From NCBI GenBank assembly GCA_021817005.1, contig JAKAWJ010000004.1:1-58318 (forward strand): a stretch of 58,318 bases of DNA. Reading direction: 5' to 3'. Shown here one piece after another: positions 30,996 to 39,280 of this stretch. The DNA comes from an archaeon. Its GTDB lineage: Archaea > Thermoproteota > Thermoprotei_A > Marsarchaeales > Marsarchaeaceae. Below the pieces are notes generated by a model, which saw only the letters and a program-made list of their open reading frames with translations, did no database searches and was not told the DNA's origin. Position numbers and translations under genes: made by a program. How positions within the stretch are numbered: the stretch's first letter is position 1; every line of letters starts with the position of its first letter.

Positions 30996-32993
30996 CTAGC
31001 CGTGATAAATCTTACCCAGAACCCTCGCAACAGATTTTTTGAGCGCCTTCTCTTCTGACGCGGAAAGCTTCCGCCTGAGAGCGCCTGCCAGCAGCTCGAG
31101 CTCTCGCTTCTGCAAATCTCGCGCGAGCTTGAAGATGCACCTCCGCAGGCTAGGGAGAACAAGCTCCACCGGCACGTCCCAAGAGACGAACTCCTCCAAA
31201 GACTCAAGGTCCTTCTCGCCTAGCGGAGACTCATCTGGTAGCGTGGATAGCATTACAGCGAGCGCGCTCTCGGGCACCGTTGTAGTCGGGAGCAGCGTGA
31301 GCATGTGCTCTCTGAACTCGGGCGCCGCCTCTTCCAACCATCGCGCGAAAGCGGTGGACAGGGGCTTTACGCAGAATGCGGAAGGGTACTCTGCAAAGGC
31401 CGGGGGTTTCCAGGACAATCCAACAAACCTGTATCCGCTCTTCGCCCAGAAACTGCACACTTCGGGCTCTGCTGCGAACGACGCCCCAATCCAGTCGAGC
31501 TTACCAGTGTAGCTGATCTCGATATTATGGAGGAGAGAAGTGCCTAGGCCCCGTTTCTGCAGGTCCGGAAGTACTGCAATTCTCGAGATTCGCACTCCGC
31601 TGTGCGAACCGGCCCCGGCAATTCTTGTGCGTACGGCCATCCGCTCGCTGATGAGGTCGCCGGGAAGACTGCCTCCGCGTCTTGCGGCCCTGACCTGCTG
31701 CACCGAGATGGGTCCGTCGGATACAAGCCAAGCGACCGCGACTGGAGTCTCGCCAAGGAAGAGCGCCGCAGTTTTCCCCTTTCGGTATTCAAGAATATAG
31801 CCCAAATCGCGCGGCTCATTCCGATAGTGGGATTCCGTGAGCACTCGGTAAATCGCGCCAAGCTGATCGTCTCCAAGTGCAGCGAGCTCGGAAGGAGAGA
31901 GCTCTTTGTGTTCAGCGCTGAGCCCGAGAAGCGGAAGCATTGAACCATCTGAACCTCTTCTGTGCTCAAAGTAGAAGGTTTCTGAGAGCGCCCACTCGAG
32001 CGGGTCATCTTCCGAGTAACGAACCGGTTGCGACATGGTGAGCTCGGCTGTTGCTATCCTTCTCTCCCTCAGGCGAGATTGCAACCTGATCTGAAAGCTC
32101 CTGCCACTTCCCTCATAGCCGTAGGTTGTCGTCGAAAAAATGAATCTTGAAGCCTTGCCGGCAATCTCCAGGAGCTGGTTCAGCGGAACGCTCGAAGCCT
32201 CATCGACCACGACAAGCGAATCAGGTCGCACTCTCGAGGCTGGCACGATCTCAAGTTGCGTTTCTTCCCCCCTCCTTCCTCCCCCAGTCTCTCCCTTGCT
32301 GAATCTCTCGGTATGGCCCTGCGAACGCTGAAAGTGATAAAGCAATGTCTCCAGATTTGAGCTCGCGGACGATGTCAGCTGAACGGATTCCCCCGAGTGG
32401 CTTGCGAGATGCGCGGCAAGTGACATGCCCAGAATTGCGGACTTCCCCCGACCCCGCCTTGAGAATAGGAGCAGTCCCCTGGGAGAGTTTCCACTTAGCC
32501 AGTTTAGGATTTCAGAAAAGGTTCTTTCTTCATCAGTAGTGAGAAACCGTCTGTCTTTGGGAGCGGAAGGTCTGGGCCGCTCGGCCCTCGCCACGTCAAG
32601 TTCCGTTTTGCCACTTTCCAGACTGACGTAAAAGTGGCTTTCGCTCGCGAACCTCCTGAATCTTTCAATGAGAACTCCTCGGAAGGAATCATCTGCAATC
32701 GCGCGATAAACCGGTTTGTTCAAGCTGGAGCCCAGGATTACGAAGACTCCGCCGCCGCGCACGCTGTCGGCAGATGCCGCGAGCGAGTTCGGGTCATAGT
32801 AAACTCTGGCATCATACACTACGTAGTCGATTGAACTGCCCAGAAGGCGCGCATACTGACTGTGCCCGAGCGCGAGCGTACGTTCGGGGAGGCGAAGAGA
32901 GGACCGGTCGGCTCCAATCAGGGCACCTCTTTCTCCGAGAATGCCCGCTGCGAGCAGGCTCTCCAACCCCGTGTCATCGACGAACGCTGTCAC
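30996..32993 (-). CDS. tmcA: tRNA(Met) cytidine acetyltransferase TmcA
   Basis: 665 residues from GTG. N-terminal domain (VDDTGLESLLAAG), helicase-like ATPase with Walker A LLFSRRGRGKSAILG and DSLVVVDEASSVPLNQLLEI (DEAS box), a GNAT acetyltransferase domain (ISRIAVLPDLQKRGLGTSLL) and a C-terminal tRNA-binding region. It makes N4-acetylcytidine in RNA using ATP and acetyl-CoA. The conserved first helix (IQALRTIAELARSRGHRV) lies before this GTG, in the same frame right after the apgM stop, with no ATG, GTG or TTG. The true start may be an unusual codon, for example ATC at 33101, 9 bases after GGGGAG. Confidence 0.93.
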   Translation of the reverse strand: MTAFVDDTGLESLLAAGILGERGALIGADRSSLRLPERTLALGHSQYARLLGSSIDYVVYDARVYYDPNSLAASADSVRGGGVFVILGSSLNKPVYRAIADDSFRGVLIERFRRFASESHFYVSLESGKTELDVARAERPRPSAPKDRRFLTTDEERTFSEILNWLSGNSPRGLLLFSRRGRGKSAILGMSLAAHLASHSGESVQLTSSASSNLETLLYHFQRSQGHTERFSKGETGGGRRGEETQLEIVPASRVRPDSLVVVDEASSVPLNQLLEIAGKASRFIFSTTTYGYEGSGRSFQIRLQSRLRERRIATAELTMSQPVRYSEDDPLEWALSETFYFEHRRGSDGSMLPLLGLSAEHKELSPSELAALGDDQLGAIYRVLTESHYRNEPRDLGYILEYRKGKTAALFLGETPVAVAWLVSDGPISVQQVRAARRGGSLPGDLISERMAVRTRIAGAGSHSGVRISRIAVLPDLQKRGLGTSLLHNIEISYTGKLDWIGASFAAEPEVCSFWAKSGYRFVGLSWKPPAFAEYPSAFCVKPLSTAFARWLEEAAPEFREHMLTLLPTTTVPESALAVMLSTLPDESPLGEKDLESLEEFVSWDVPVELVLPSLRRCIFKLARDLQKRELELLAGALRRKLSASEEKALKKSVARVLGKIYHG

Positions 32994-33107
32994 TCTGTGC
33001 CCGCGCGATCTGGCGAGCTCCGCAATCGTGCGCAGCGCCTGAATCGGTTCGGTATTCAGCTCGGACGCCTTGCCTCTAAGCCGGGCTCGTTCGAGCTTGA
33101 TCCCTGC

Positions 33108-34343
33108 CTACTCCCCATATTTCGTTATCCTGTTAGAGTGATTGAGCAAGATGGGCATAAGATATTCACCCTTTAATCTGCCAAAGCCACCGAACGCACA
33201 GGATCGCTCGGTGAATCTGGAGCCTTCGGGATAGACATCTGGAGCCCGGATCAGGATAGGAACTGGATCGGCTGAGTGTTCCCCCAGGTCCACGGGCGTC
33301 GAATGATCGCCTGACACGCAGAGTATTACGTCATCTCCGAGTTCGTTCAGAAGTAACCCTACCAGATGGTCCAGCTTTTGCACCATTTCGACCTTTAGCT
33401 CAGGATTCCTGTCATGGCCGGCTGCGTCAGTGGCCTTGAAGTGAACATACACGAACTCGTTGGCCCGCAGCGCCCTAATCGCTGCTTTTGCCTTTACACC
33501 GACGTCAGTCTTGGAGTCGCCAGTTGCTCCTTCAAGCAACGGAGCTGTCAAGCCAGCCATTCGAGCAAATCCCCGGATCATGGCTGTCCCTGTTACACAA
33601 AAGCCCGAAAGACCATACTTGCTCGGGAAGCTCGGAAGCGTTGACACCGAACCAGCTCCCCTGAGCAGTATCGCATTTGCCTTGGGTAACCCCCTCGAGC
33701 GACGCAGCTGGTTCAGTTCGTGCTCATCCAGCCTTTCGTGCGCGATTGCGGTAATCTGGTTCACAATCTCGGCCGTCCTGCGCGCATCCGCGCTGGTTGC
33801 AGTGGGATGCGATGCCAGCAATTTTTCTCCCGGCGCGTGCGGGTCTGTGTCCGAAACTGCATCGCTCAGTCCCTTCCCTCGTAGCACGACCGCAAATCTG
33901 TGCTCCGTTGTCTGTCTGATAATAACCTCGACTCCTTCGAGCTTGAGCTCAGAGGAAAGAAATGCGGCAAGCTTGCCTGCTTCATCGAGAGTGCGCCCAG
34001 CTCTGCGGTCGGTGACAGTCAGATCACTGTCAACTGTCGCAAAGTTTCCCCTGAACGCAACGTCGCCCGGCCTGACATCGATACCTGCGCCCACGGCCTC
34101 AAACGGCCCTCTCCCCCGGTAGAATTCATAGGGGTTGTAGCCGAAAAGAGAAAGGTGCGAAGTGTCACTTCCTGGAGTGACTCCGGGAGCTATGGGATAA
34201 AGCAGGCCGCATGTAGCGCCGTGCATGACCTCATCAATGTTGGGAGTCTGGGCGGCCTGAAGCGGCGTCATACCATCCAGCCTGCGGCTCGGCCTGTCTC
34301 CGATCCCGTCCGCAAGCACCAAGAGTATTTTCCTGTGTTCCAA
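33108..34343 (-). CDS. apgM: 2,3-bisphosphoglycerate-independent phosphoglycerate mutase (archaeal)
   Basis: 411 residues from TTG with GAGGT 7 bases upstream. Alkaline-phosphatase-like metal motifs: LVLADGIGDRPS at the start, DTSHLSLFGYNPYEFYRGRG near 60, VHFKATDAAGHDRNPE near 300 and CVSGDHSTPVDLGEHSADPV near 340. It interconverts 3- and 2-phosphoglycerate, the step before enolase. It ends in TAG, and the same frame then continues directly into TmcA coding sequence. It is placed between the 34370 gene and TmcA on one strand. Confidence 0.96.
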   Translation of the reverse strand: MEHRKILLVLADGIGDRPSRRLDGMTPLQAAQTPNIDEVMHGATCGLLYPIAPGVTPGSDTSHLSLFGYNPYEFYRGRGPFEAVGAGIDVRPGDVAFRGNFATVDSDLTVTDRRAGRTLDEAGKLAAFLSSELKLEGVEVIIRQTTEHRFAVVLRGKGLSDAVSDTDPHAPGEKLLASHPTATSADARRTAEIVNQITAIAHERLDEHELNQLRRSRGLPKANAILLRGAGSVSTLPSFPSKYGLSGFCVTGTAMIRGFARMAGLTAPLLEGATGDSKTDVGVKAKAAIRALRANEFVYVHFKATDAAGHDRNPELKVEMVQKLDHLVGLLLNELGDDVILCVSGDHSTPVDLGEHSADPVPILIRAPDVYPEGSRFTERSCAFGGFGRLKGEYLMPILLNHSNRITKYGE

Positions 34344-34369
34344 CTTCGCTACCTCAAATTCGGCTTGGG

Positions 34370-34756
34370 CTAGACTTCAAACACCGGTTCCTCCAGTATC
34401 CCCGTGAAATAGGCTCTCTTAAGCACTTCAGATATCCTGGGAATGTCCACCCACGGACCAACCGAAATAAAATCCACGAGAAGCGGCCTGAAGCCGGTGA
34501 CGTAAAATGAACTCGCAAGCGCCTCGAACCCCCTTCCCCAGAATCCACCGGACTGAGATCTCTTTTCGAGAACTCCAATCACGGCGAAGCGTTTGAGCGA
34601 ATCAATCACTCGGTTTGGCCTGAAAAATCTGAGCTCGTCCACAGAAAATGCGTATATCGCGCACTTGAGCTCTTTCAGCTTTGCACCAGAGGAAGAGTTG
34701 AGGCTGGAGTCTACGAGGAGGGCTATTCTTGAGCTTGAGCGCCTGACCAGCCTCAA
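34370..34756 (-). CDS. conserved-looking hypothetical protein
   Basis: 128 residues from TTG, beginning 4 bases after the S25e stop. RIALLVDSSLNSS looks like a first strand of a PIN/VapC-like or Rossmann fold, then LKCAIYAFSVDELRFFRPNR, FAVIGVLEKRSQSGGFWGRG and IPRISEVLKRAYFTGILEEP. I do not recognise the family. Its place between S25e and apgM in a tight operon suggests a translation- or metabolism-linked role. Confidence 0.55.
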   Translation of the reverse strand: MRLVRRSSSRIALLVDSSLNSSSGAKLKELKCAIYAFSVDELRFFRPNRVIDSLKRFAVIGVLEKRSQSGGFWGRGFEALASSFYVTGFRPLLVDFISVGPWVDIPRISEVLKRAYFTGILEEPVFEV

Positions 34757-34760
34757 GCTC

Positions 34761-35081
34761 CTAGACCGCCAGGAAGAGCCTGGAGTTGCCCGACTTGGAA
34801 ACCTGTCTGAGGCTTCCGCTGGCTTCGAGCTCCCTCACGGCCTTTCTCGCAAGACCAAGGGGAATGTTCAATCTTGAAGCTACGTCATAAAGCGTGTAGT
34901 ATGAGCCTGATTTTATCTGTTTTTGAATCTCGCCCTTCGCTTCATTCACGAGATAGATTGCTTTCTGCTGGCCCTTCTCTCCTCCCTTCTTGTCGCGTTT
35001 CTTGTCCTTCTTCGAATCCTCAGTAACTCTCGCCTGCTGCTTCTCAATCGCAGCAACTCCCTTCTTGCCCTTTCCGCCCAT
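34761..35081 (-). CDS. rps25e: 30S ribosomal protein S25e
   Basis: 106 residues. A Lys/Glu-rich head (KKDKKRDKKGGEKGQQ) leads to a winged helix: AIYLVNEAKGEIQKQIKSGS, YYTLYDVASRLNIPLGLARK, AVRELEASGSLRQVSKSGNS. This is S25e, typical of TACK/Asgard archaea and eukaryotes and generally missing in Euryarchaeota. It leads the operon with apgM, TmcA, GAPDH and the sugar kinase. Confidence 0.93.
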   Translation of the reverse strand: MGGKGKKGVAAIEKQQARVTEDSKKDKKRDKKGGEKGQQKAIYLVNEAKGEIQKQIKSGSYYTLYDVASRLNIPLGLARKAVRELEASGSLRQVSKSGNSRLFLAV

Positions 35082-35220
35082 TACGCTCGTGCCAATGAGG
35101 CTTTCAGGCTATTTAGGTTTTGTTTCGATGCCCAAAACCGGTAACCTCGCAATCTTTTGGCGTAACGCCCTGTGAACTCATCTTTATATCTGTAGAGCAG
35201 GTCAAAATCCCTGACTCAGA

Positions 35221-36000
35221 TTGGCAAAAACAAACGCTCCGGTTCATCACCTGAGAGCGCTCGGGCTCTCTCAGTCAGAAGCCGAGCTCTACTATGCGTG
35301 TCTGAGTAGCGGCGGAGGCGACGCAAAGCTTCTCGCGCAGGGAAGCGGCGTCCCGTACGGAAAGGTATATTCTGCACTGAAGAAGCTTGTTGAAAGAGGA
35401 TGGCTGGTTGAAACCGAGGGCCACCCAAAGAAGTACTCACCACGCCCGCCAAGGGAAGCCATCAGGATTCACAGGAATTTTATAGATTCGCAGTTTGCCG
35501 CAGCGGAGAAAGCTGCCATCGAAGAGCTTGAGCCGCTTTTTGAGGCACAGGACCCTGCCGACAGGCCGCAGGTGTGGGTTATATCCGGAATGGACAAAAT
35601 AGTGGCAAAGGCTATGAGCATGATTTTCGATGCCGAGCGAGAAATAGAAATCGCGTTACCCACGTTGCCTTCGGGCTTCGAAGAGCTCGTCGCGATATTT
35701 CGCAAAAAGGTGGAATCGTCACCAGTAAAACTCAGGCTGCTCACTTCCGCCGAGGTTGCAAGGAAACTCGCAGATAGCTACCCGAGCGACACCGAAGTAA
35801 GGGTGGTCGACAAGCTATTCGGAGGCGGAATAATTGCGGACAAATCTGGCGCGCTCATCTTTCTTGGAGGAAACAAGAGCGCTTCTGCAATCTGGGCCAA
35901 GCACTCAGCGCTTGCGGATATCGCGGACACCTACTTTGCGCATATCTGGAGCAACGCCAAACCCGCTTCCCCCCAGCAGCCAAAAAGCGTTCAGGGCTGA
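35221..36000 (+). CDS. TrmB-family transcriptional regulator
   Basis: 259 residues. N-terminal TrmB winged helix: HHLRALGLSQSEAELYYACL, VPYGKVYSALKKLVERGWLV, ETEGHPKKYSPRPPREAI. The C-terminal domain (PQVWVISGMDKIVAKAMSMI and following strands) is the phospholipase-D-like/sugar-binding part of TrmB proteins, which control sugar uptake and glycolysis in archaea. It is divergent from the S25e-apgM-GAPDH operon with CTTTATATCT (about 35181-35190) as its TATA. Control of the nearby glycolytic genes is an attractive inference. Confidence 0.85.
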   Translation: MAKTNAPVHHLRALGLSQSEAELYYACLSSGGGDAKLLAQGSGVPYGKVYSALKKLVERGWLVETEGHPKKYSPRPPREAIRIHRNFIDSQFAAAEKAAIEELEPLFEAQDPADRPQVWVISGMDKIVAKAMSMIFDAEREIEIALPTLPSGFEELVAIFRKKVESSPVKLRLLTSAEVARKLADSYPSDTEVRVVDKLFGGGIIADKSGALIFLGGNKSASAIWAKHSALADIADTYFAHIWSNAKPASPQQPKSVQG

Positions 36001-36015
36001 CTGCGCCGGGCGCGG

Positions 36016-37080
36016 CTAGCGCTCCCGCTTACCTTCCGCGAACTCCGTGATCGCTCTTTTCGCTTCTTCGTAGGGCATCTGAATTGGCGGATGTTTCATG
36101 GTCCACGCGGCAGCTGAAGTGACAGCCCCGCTCACAGCCCTGTCCTTTGCAAGCTTTGCCGCGCGCACTGCGTCAATCATTACCCCTGCGCTGTTGTAGG
36201 CATCCCAGACTTCCAGCTTGAGCTCGAGCTTGACCGGGGCGCCGCCGAAATAAGTCCCTTCAAGCATGATGTAGGCATACTTGCGATTCTCAAGGAACTC
36301 GATATAATCCGATGGGCCTATTCTTGTCGGGACGCTGTAAGGGATGAGCGACTGGACCGCAGAAGTCTTGCTTATCCTCTTCGTCTTCAACCTCGACTCT
36401 TCTATCATGTTTGCAAAGTCCGTGTCTCCACCTACGTTGAGCTGGTAAGTCTGCTTGAGCCTGACACCTCTATCCACCATGAGCCTCGCAAGCGTCTTAT
36501 GGAGCACAGTTGCACCAAACTGACTCATCACGTCGTCACCTATGATGGCCACCCCTCGCTCCCTGAATTTTTTCTCCCACTCGGGGTCAGAGGCGATGAA
36601 CGTGGGCATGGCGTTCACGTAGGCCACCCCCGCCTTGAGGCATTCCTCCGCGTAGAAGCGTGCAGCGCGCTCGCTGCCCACGGGCACGTAGTTTATGGCG
36701 ACGTCCGCGCGTGATTCCCGCAAAGCGGCTGCCACGTCCACCTCCGGACGTTCGTCAACGGTGATCATTTCTTTGAGATATTTGCCGAGTCCATCCAGCA
36801 CCGGTGCTCTCTTTACTTCTACACCGAGCTTGAGGCCGGACGTAATCTTTAGAGTGTTATTTGGGGGCGCAAAAATCGCTTCGCCCAGATCGTGCCCTAC
36901 CTTCTGCTTGTTTACGTCGAACGCCGCAACGAACTCTATATCGGAAGGAGAGTAGCCTCCTAGTTTTTCGAAGCTCAGACCCTCCAGGCCCCCTCCATTC
37001 TCCTTTGACTTCGTTACGCCCTGGACCAGAGCTGACGCACAGTTACCTACGCCTATTACTGCTACTCGAATGCTGGGCAT
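36016..37080 (-). CDS. ino1: myo-inositol-1-phosphate synthase
   Basis: 354 residues, the archaeal size. NAD-binding IRVAVIGVGNCASALVQGV at the start, then FVAAFDVNKQKVGHDLGEAI, INYVPVGSERAARFYAEECL, VAIIGDDVMSQFGATVLHKT, and KLELKLEVWDAYNSAGVMID with the family's catalytic lysine region. It converts glucose-6-phosphate to inositol-1-phosphate for archaeal phosphoinositol lipids or inositol-based solutes. The ATG follows a perfect 28-bp palindrome (37082-37109). It converges with the TrmB gene 16 bases apart. Confidence 0.95.
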   Translation of the reverse strand: MPSIRVAVIGVGNCASALVQGVTKSKENGGGLEGLSFEKLGGYSPSDIEFVAAFDVNKQKVGHDLGEAIFAPPNNTLKITSGLKLGVEVKRAPVLDGLGKYLKEMITVDERPEVDVAAALRESRADVAINYVPVGSERAARFYAEECLKAGVAYVNAMPTFIASDPEWEKKFRERGVAIIGDDVMSQFGATVLHKTLARLMVDRGVRLKQTYQLNVGGDTDFANMIEESRLKTKRISKTSAVQSLIPYSVPTRIGPSDYIEFLENRKYAYIMLEGTYFGGAPVKLELKLEVWDAYNSAGVMIDAVRAAKLAKDRAVSGAVTSAAAWTMKHPPIQMPYEEAKRAITEFAEGKRER

Positions 37081-37081
37081 C

Positions 37082-37109
37082 GGACTATTCTATTGCCGTA
37101 GAATAGTCC
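37082..37109. promoter_or_regulatory. perfect 28-bp palindrome at the ino1 start
   Basis: Two 11-base arms, GGACTATTCTA (37082-37092) and TAGAATAGTCC (37099-37109), with a 6-base spacer. The ATG of ino1 begins one base beyond it, and TATA-like ATAAATTA (about 37111-37118) flanks the other side. The palindrome thus fills the space between TATA box and transcript start, the best position for a repressor. It could also form an RNA hairpin if transcribed. Confidence 0.75.
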
Positions 37110-37497
37110 CTAATTTATCTCTTTCGCGCGACGCGCGACTGTGGGTATAAGAAGGTTCGGCCGGGCAGGAGTTGCTGCCCCGAGGCGGCGAGGGGCAGCA
37201 GAAGCCGCACGCTATGTTCTCTTTCCATTTTGAGTTCAATCTGCTTCGAGCGTGCGCTTGGGACCGAGCAAACCCTGGACGAGAAATGGATTCAAACATC
37301 CTTCTATCGCAGCCCAGGTTTCAGGAGCCCCCCACAATATCTCGAACGCGCGAGCGTGTCTGCGCGGCCCCGCAGGCGACCCCTGACACACAAGCGGTAG
37401 TCCTGCAGCGAACCCGCTCTGTGCAATCCCTAATATTCGGGTATACACTGGAGCCCCAGTTCCGGATTTGGACTTGAACTTGAACACTGACTCGGTA
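37110..37497. other. divergent intergenic region with a strong hairpin
   Basis: About 390 bases between ino1 and trmI. TGCTGCCCC (37173-37181) and GGGGCAGCA (37192-37200) form a 9-bp GC-rich hairpin. A TATA-like GGGTATAAG (37143-37151) lies 22 bases before it on the plus strand, so a small plus-strand RNA is possible. Further on, only promoter-like GGGTATACAC (37439-37448) for trmI is noted. Confidence 0.4.
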
Positions 37498-38355
37498 ATG
37501 AATGTGCGGCCGGACGCCGATTTGCTGATAGTAATGGGCAGGCGCAGTTATCTGGCAAGGGCCACTCCCGGTTCCAGATTTCATACAGACCTGGGCTATA
37601 TCGAGATGTCTGGCCTGATTGGCAAACCCTATGGCACCGAGCTAAAGACGAGCACGGGCCAGAGTTTCCTTGTGCTCAGGCCCGCCTTCAGGGATTACAC
37701 AGAAAAGCTGAGCCGCACTACCCAGCTCATCTATCCAAAGGATGCCGGGGCTATACTGGTCTGGGCCGATATCAGAGAAGGGAAGCGCGTGCTCGAGGCA
37801 GGAACTGGAAGCGGCGCTCTTACCTGCTACCTTGCCGCCGCCGTGGGCGAATCAGGTCATGTCTACGGTTTCGATGTCAGGCAGTCGTCAATAGAGAAGA
37901 CGAGAGAGAACCTCAGGATGAGGGGCTTGGAGAACAGGGTGACGCTCGAGCTCTGCGATGTTACCCTGGGTGCCAAACCGAATCAGCTGGACGCGCTTGT
38001 TCTTGACATGCCAAGCCCCTGGCTCGGGGTAACATCGCTCAAAGGGAATCTGCGGCCAGACGGGCACTTTCTGGCCTTTGTACCGACCATGAACCAGGTG
38101 GAAAGAACCGTCGGCGCTCTGCTGCAGGCTGGCTACGTGCGGGTCGAGGCATTCGAACTGATTCAGCGTTTTATGGATGCCAAACCAAACGCAACACGGC
38201 CGAAAACTGCTGGAGTGTTTCACACTGGCTACATAATTTCAGGAAGGAACACGTTGCTTGACCGCCCATTTCTTCCTCCCCCTCCGCCCCGTCCTCTAGC
38301 CAGTGAAACTGTCACGTCCCAGGACTTCTTCGACTCTCTTGACAAGCCGGGCTGA
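37498..38355 (+). CDS. trmI: tRNA (adenine-N1)-methyltransferase TrmI
   Basis: 285 residues from the ATG at 37498 (ten further in-frame codons precede it). The N-terminal beta domain (PYGTELKTSTGQSFLVLRPA) is followed by IYPKDAGAILVWADIREGKR and AdoMet motif I VLEAGTGSGALTCYLAAAVG, then ALVLDMPSPWLG (motif IV DMP) and HTGYIISGRN. It makes m1A at tRNA positions 57/58. The 3' end overlaps the oppositely oriented fructose-bisphosphatase gene by 60 bases; the last 20 residues are proline-rich and may be dispensable. Confidence 0.93.
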   Translation: MNVRPDADLLIVMGRRSYLARATPGSRFHTDLGYIEMSGLIGKPYGTELKTSTGQSFLVLRPAFRDYTEKLSRTTQLIYPKDAGAILVWADIREGKRVLEAGTGSGALTCYLAAAVGESGHVYGFDVRQSSIEKTRENLRMRGLENRVTLELCDVTLGAKPNQLDALVLDMPSPWLGVTSLKGNLRPDGHFLAFVPTMNQVERTVGALLQAGYVRVEAFELIQRFMDAKPNATRPKTAGVFHTGYIISGRNTLLDRPFLPPPPPRPLASETVTSQDFFDSLDKPG

Positions 38356-39207
38356 CCCAACGAATACCGGCGTTCGTTTTTCCGGGGACTCAATCTCTTT
38401 TGCGAGGATATTCGTCACCCCATCTGACGACAGTCCGCCAGCCGCGTGTGCTATGTAGGCTATTGGGCCCGCCTCGTAAAGCGCTCGTAACTTTCCGTTT
38501 TTTGCGTCCGCAGTCGCAGGATAGGCGAAGATTCCGCCATAGTGGACCACCTGATTGAAATCGCCCACGAATGATCCACCGTACCTGAGTTTCAGTCCCT
38601 TTGCATCGAACTCACGCGATAGCTCGTGGAGCTTGTCGGACCACTTTGAACGCGCTCCGCCTATTCCGTAGACCCCGCCCGAGTCAGCAATTTTCAGGGA
38701 GCCGCGCATGAGCCGGAAGCCAGTGTGTTCGTTTCCTCGAATCCAGACCATCTCAGTCACTTCGTGCTTTGCCGCAAAGACGCAGCTAGAGTAGGGGCCA
38801 TAGAGAAAGTAGAACGCTGCAAGCTGGTCTGCAGGTTTCAGCGGGAAATCAAGCGTTTCGTATACCCCCACAATAGTGCCCATCAGATTGTTTGATTCCA
38901 GGTTGGAGCTGCCGTCAAGAGGGTCCATCACAACCGAGAGCCCGCGTTCTGCCAGCCTTGCGGGTCTCTCGAGCTCCTCGGTCGCTACTGTGGAGACTGC
39001 CCCGGAGCGTTTGCAGGCCTCAAGAAACCGATCGTTCGAAAGAACGTCTGCCCTCTTCTGGTCCTCCCCATAGATATTCTTGCTACCAGCTGAGCCCAGA
39101 GATTGAGGAAGCGCATCAAGCAATGGTGCGACTTCCTTCTCGAACTCGGCAAACAACTTGCCCAGTCGCTCATCCACAGACGATACCAGTTCGAGCGCTT
39201 TTTGCAT
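38296..39207 (-). CDS. fbp: fructose-1,6-bisphosphatase, class I
   Basis: 303 residues from the ATG at 39207. Metal and substrate motifs: VATEELERPARLAERGLSVV, MDPLDGSSNLESNNLMG (the DPLDGS signature), LRYGGSFVGDFNQVVHYGG, FAYPATADAKNGKLRALYEA and IAHAAGG. It hydrolyses fructose-1,6-bisphosphate in gluconeogenesis. Most archaea use the bifunctional aldolase/phosphatase instead, so a class I enzyme divergent from a separate aldolase is noteworthy. It shares a 73-base promoter region with the aldolase gene. Confidence 0.93.
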   Translation of the reverse strand: MQKALELVSSVDERLGKLFAEFEKEVAPLLDALPQSLGSAGSKNIYGEDQKRADVLSNDRFLEACKRSGAVSTVATEELERPARLAERGLSVVMDPLDGSSNLESNNLMGTIVGVYETLDFPLKPADQLAAFYFLYGPYSSCVFAAKHEVTEMVWIRGNEHTGFRLMRGSLKIADSGGVYGIGGARSKWSDKLHELSREFDAKGLKLRYGGSFVGDFNQVVHYGGIFAYPATADAKNGKLRALYEAGPIAYIAHAAGGLSSDGVTNILAKEIESPEKRTPVFVGSARLVKRVEEVLGRDSFTG

Positions 39208-39244
39208 TTGAACACGCTGACACGCAGTTGCGCATAAGCCTGAG

Positions 39245-39262
39245 GCAAGCCTTTTATTGTTT
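39245..39262 (+). promoter_or_regulatory. TATA box of the aldolase gene
   Basis: CTTTTATTG at about 39251-39259 lies 22-30 bases upstream of the ATG at 39281, so the mRNA would be nearly leaderless. The fbp gene is divergent, and its promoter must lie in the same 73-base gap. Confidence 0.5.
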
Positions 39263-39280
39263 GAGAGCGGCTGAGAACTT

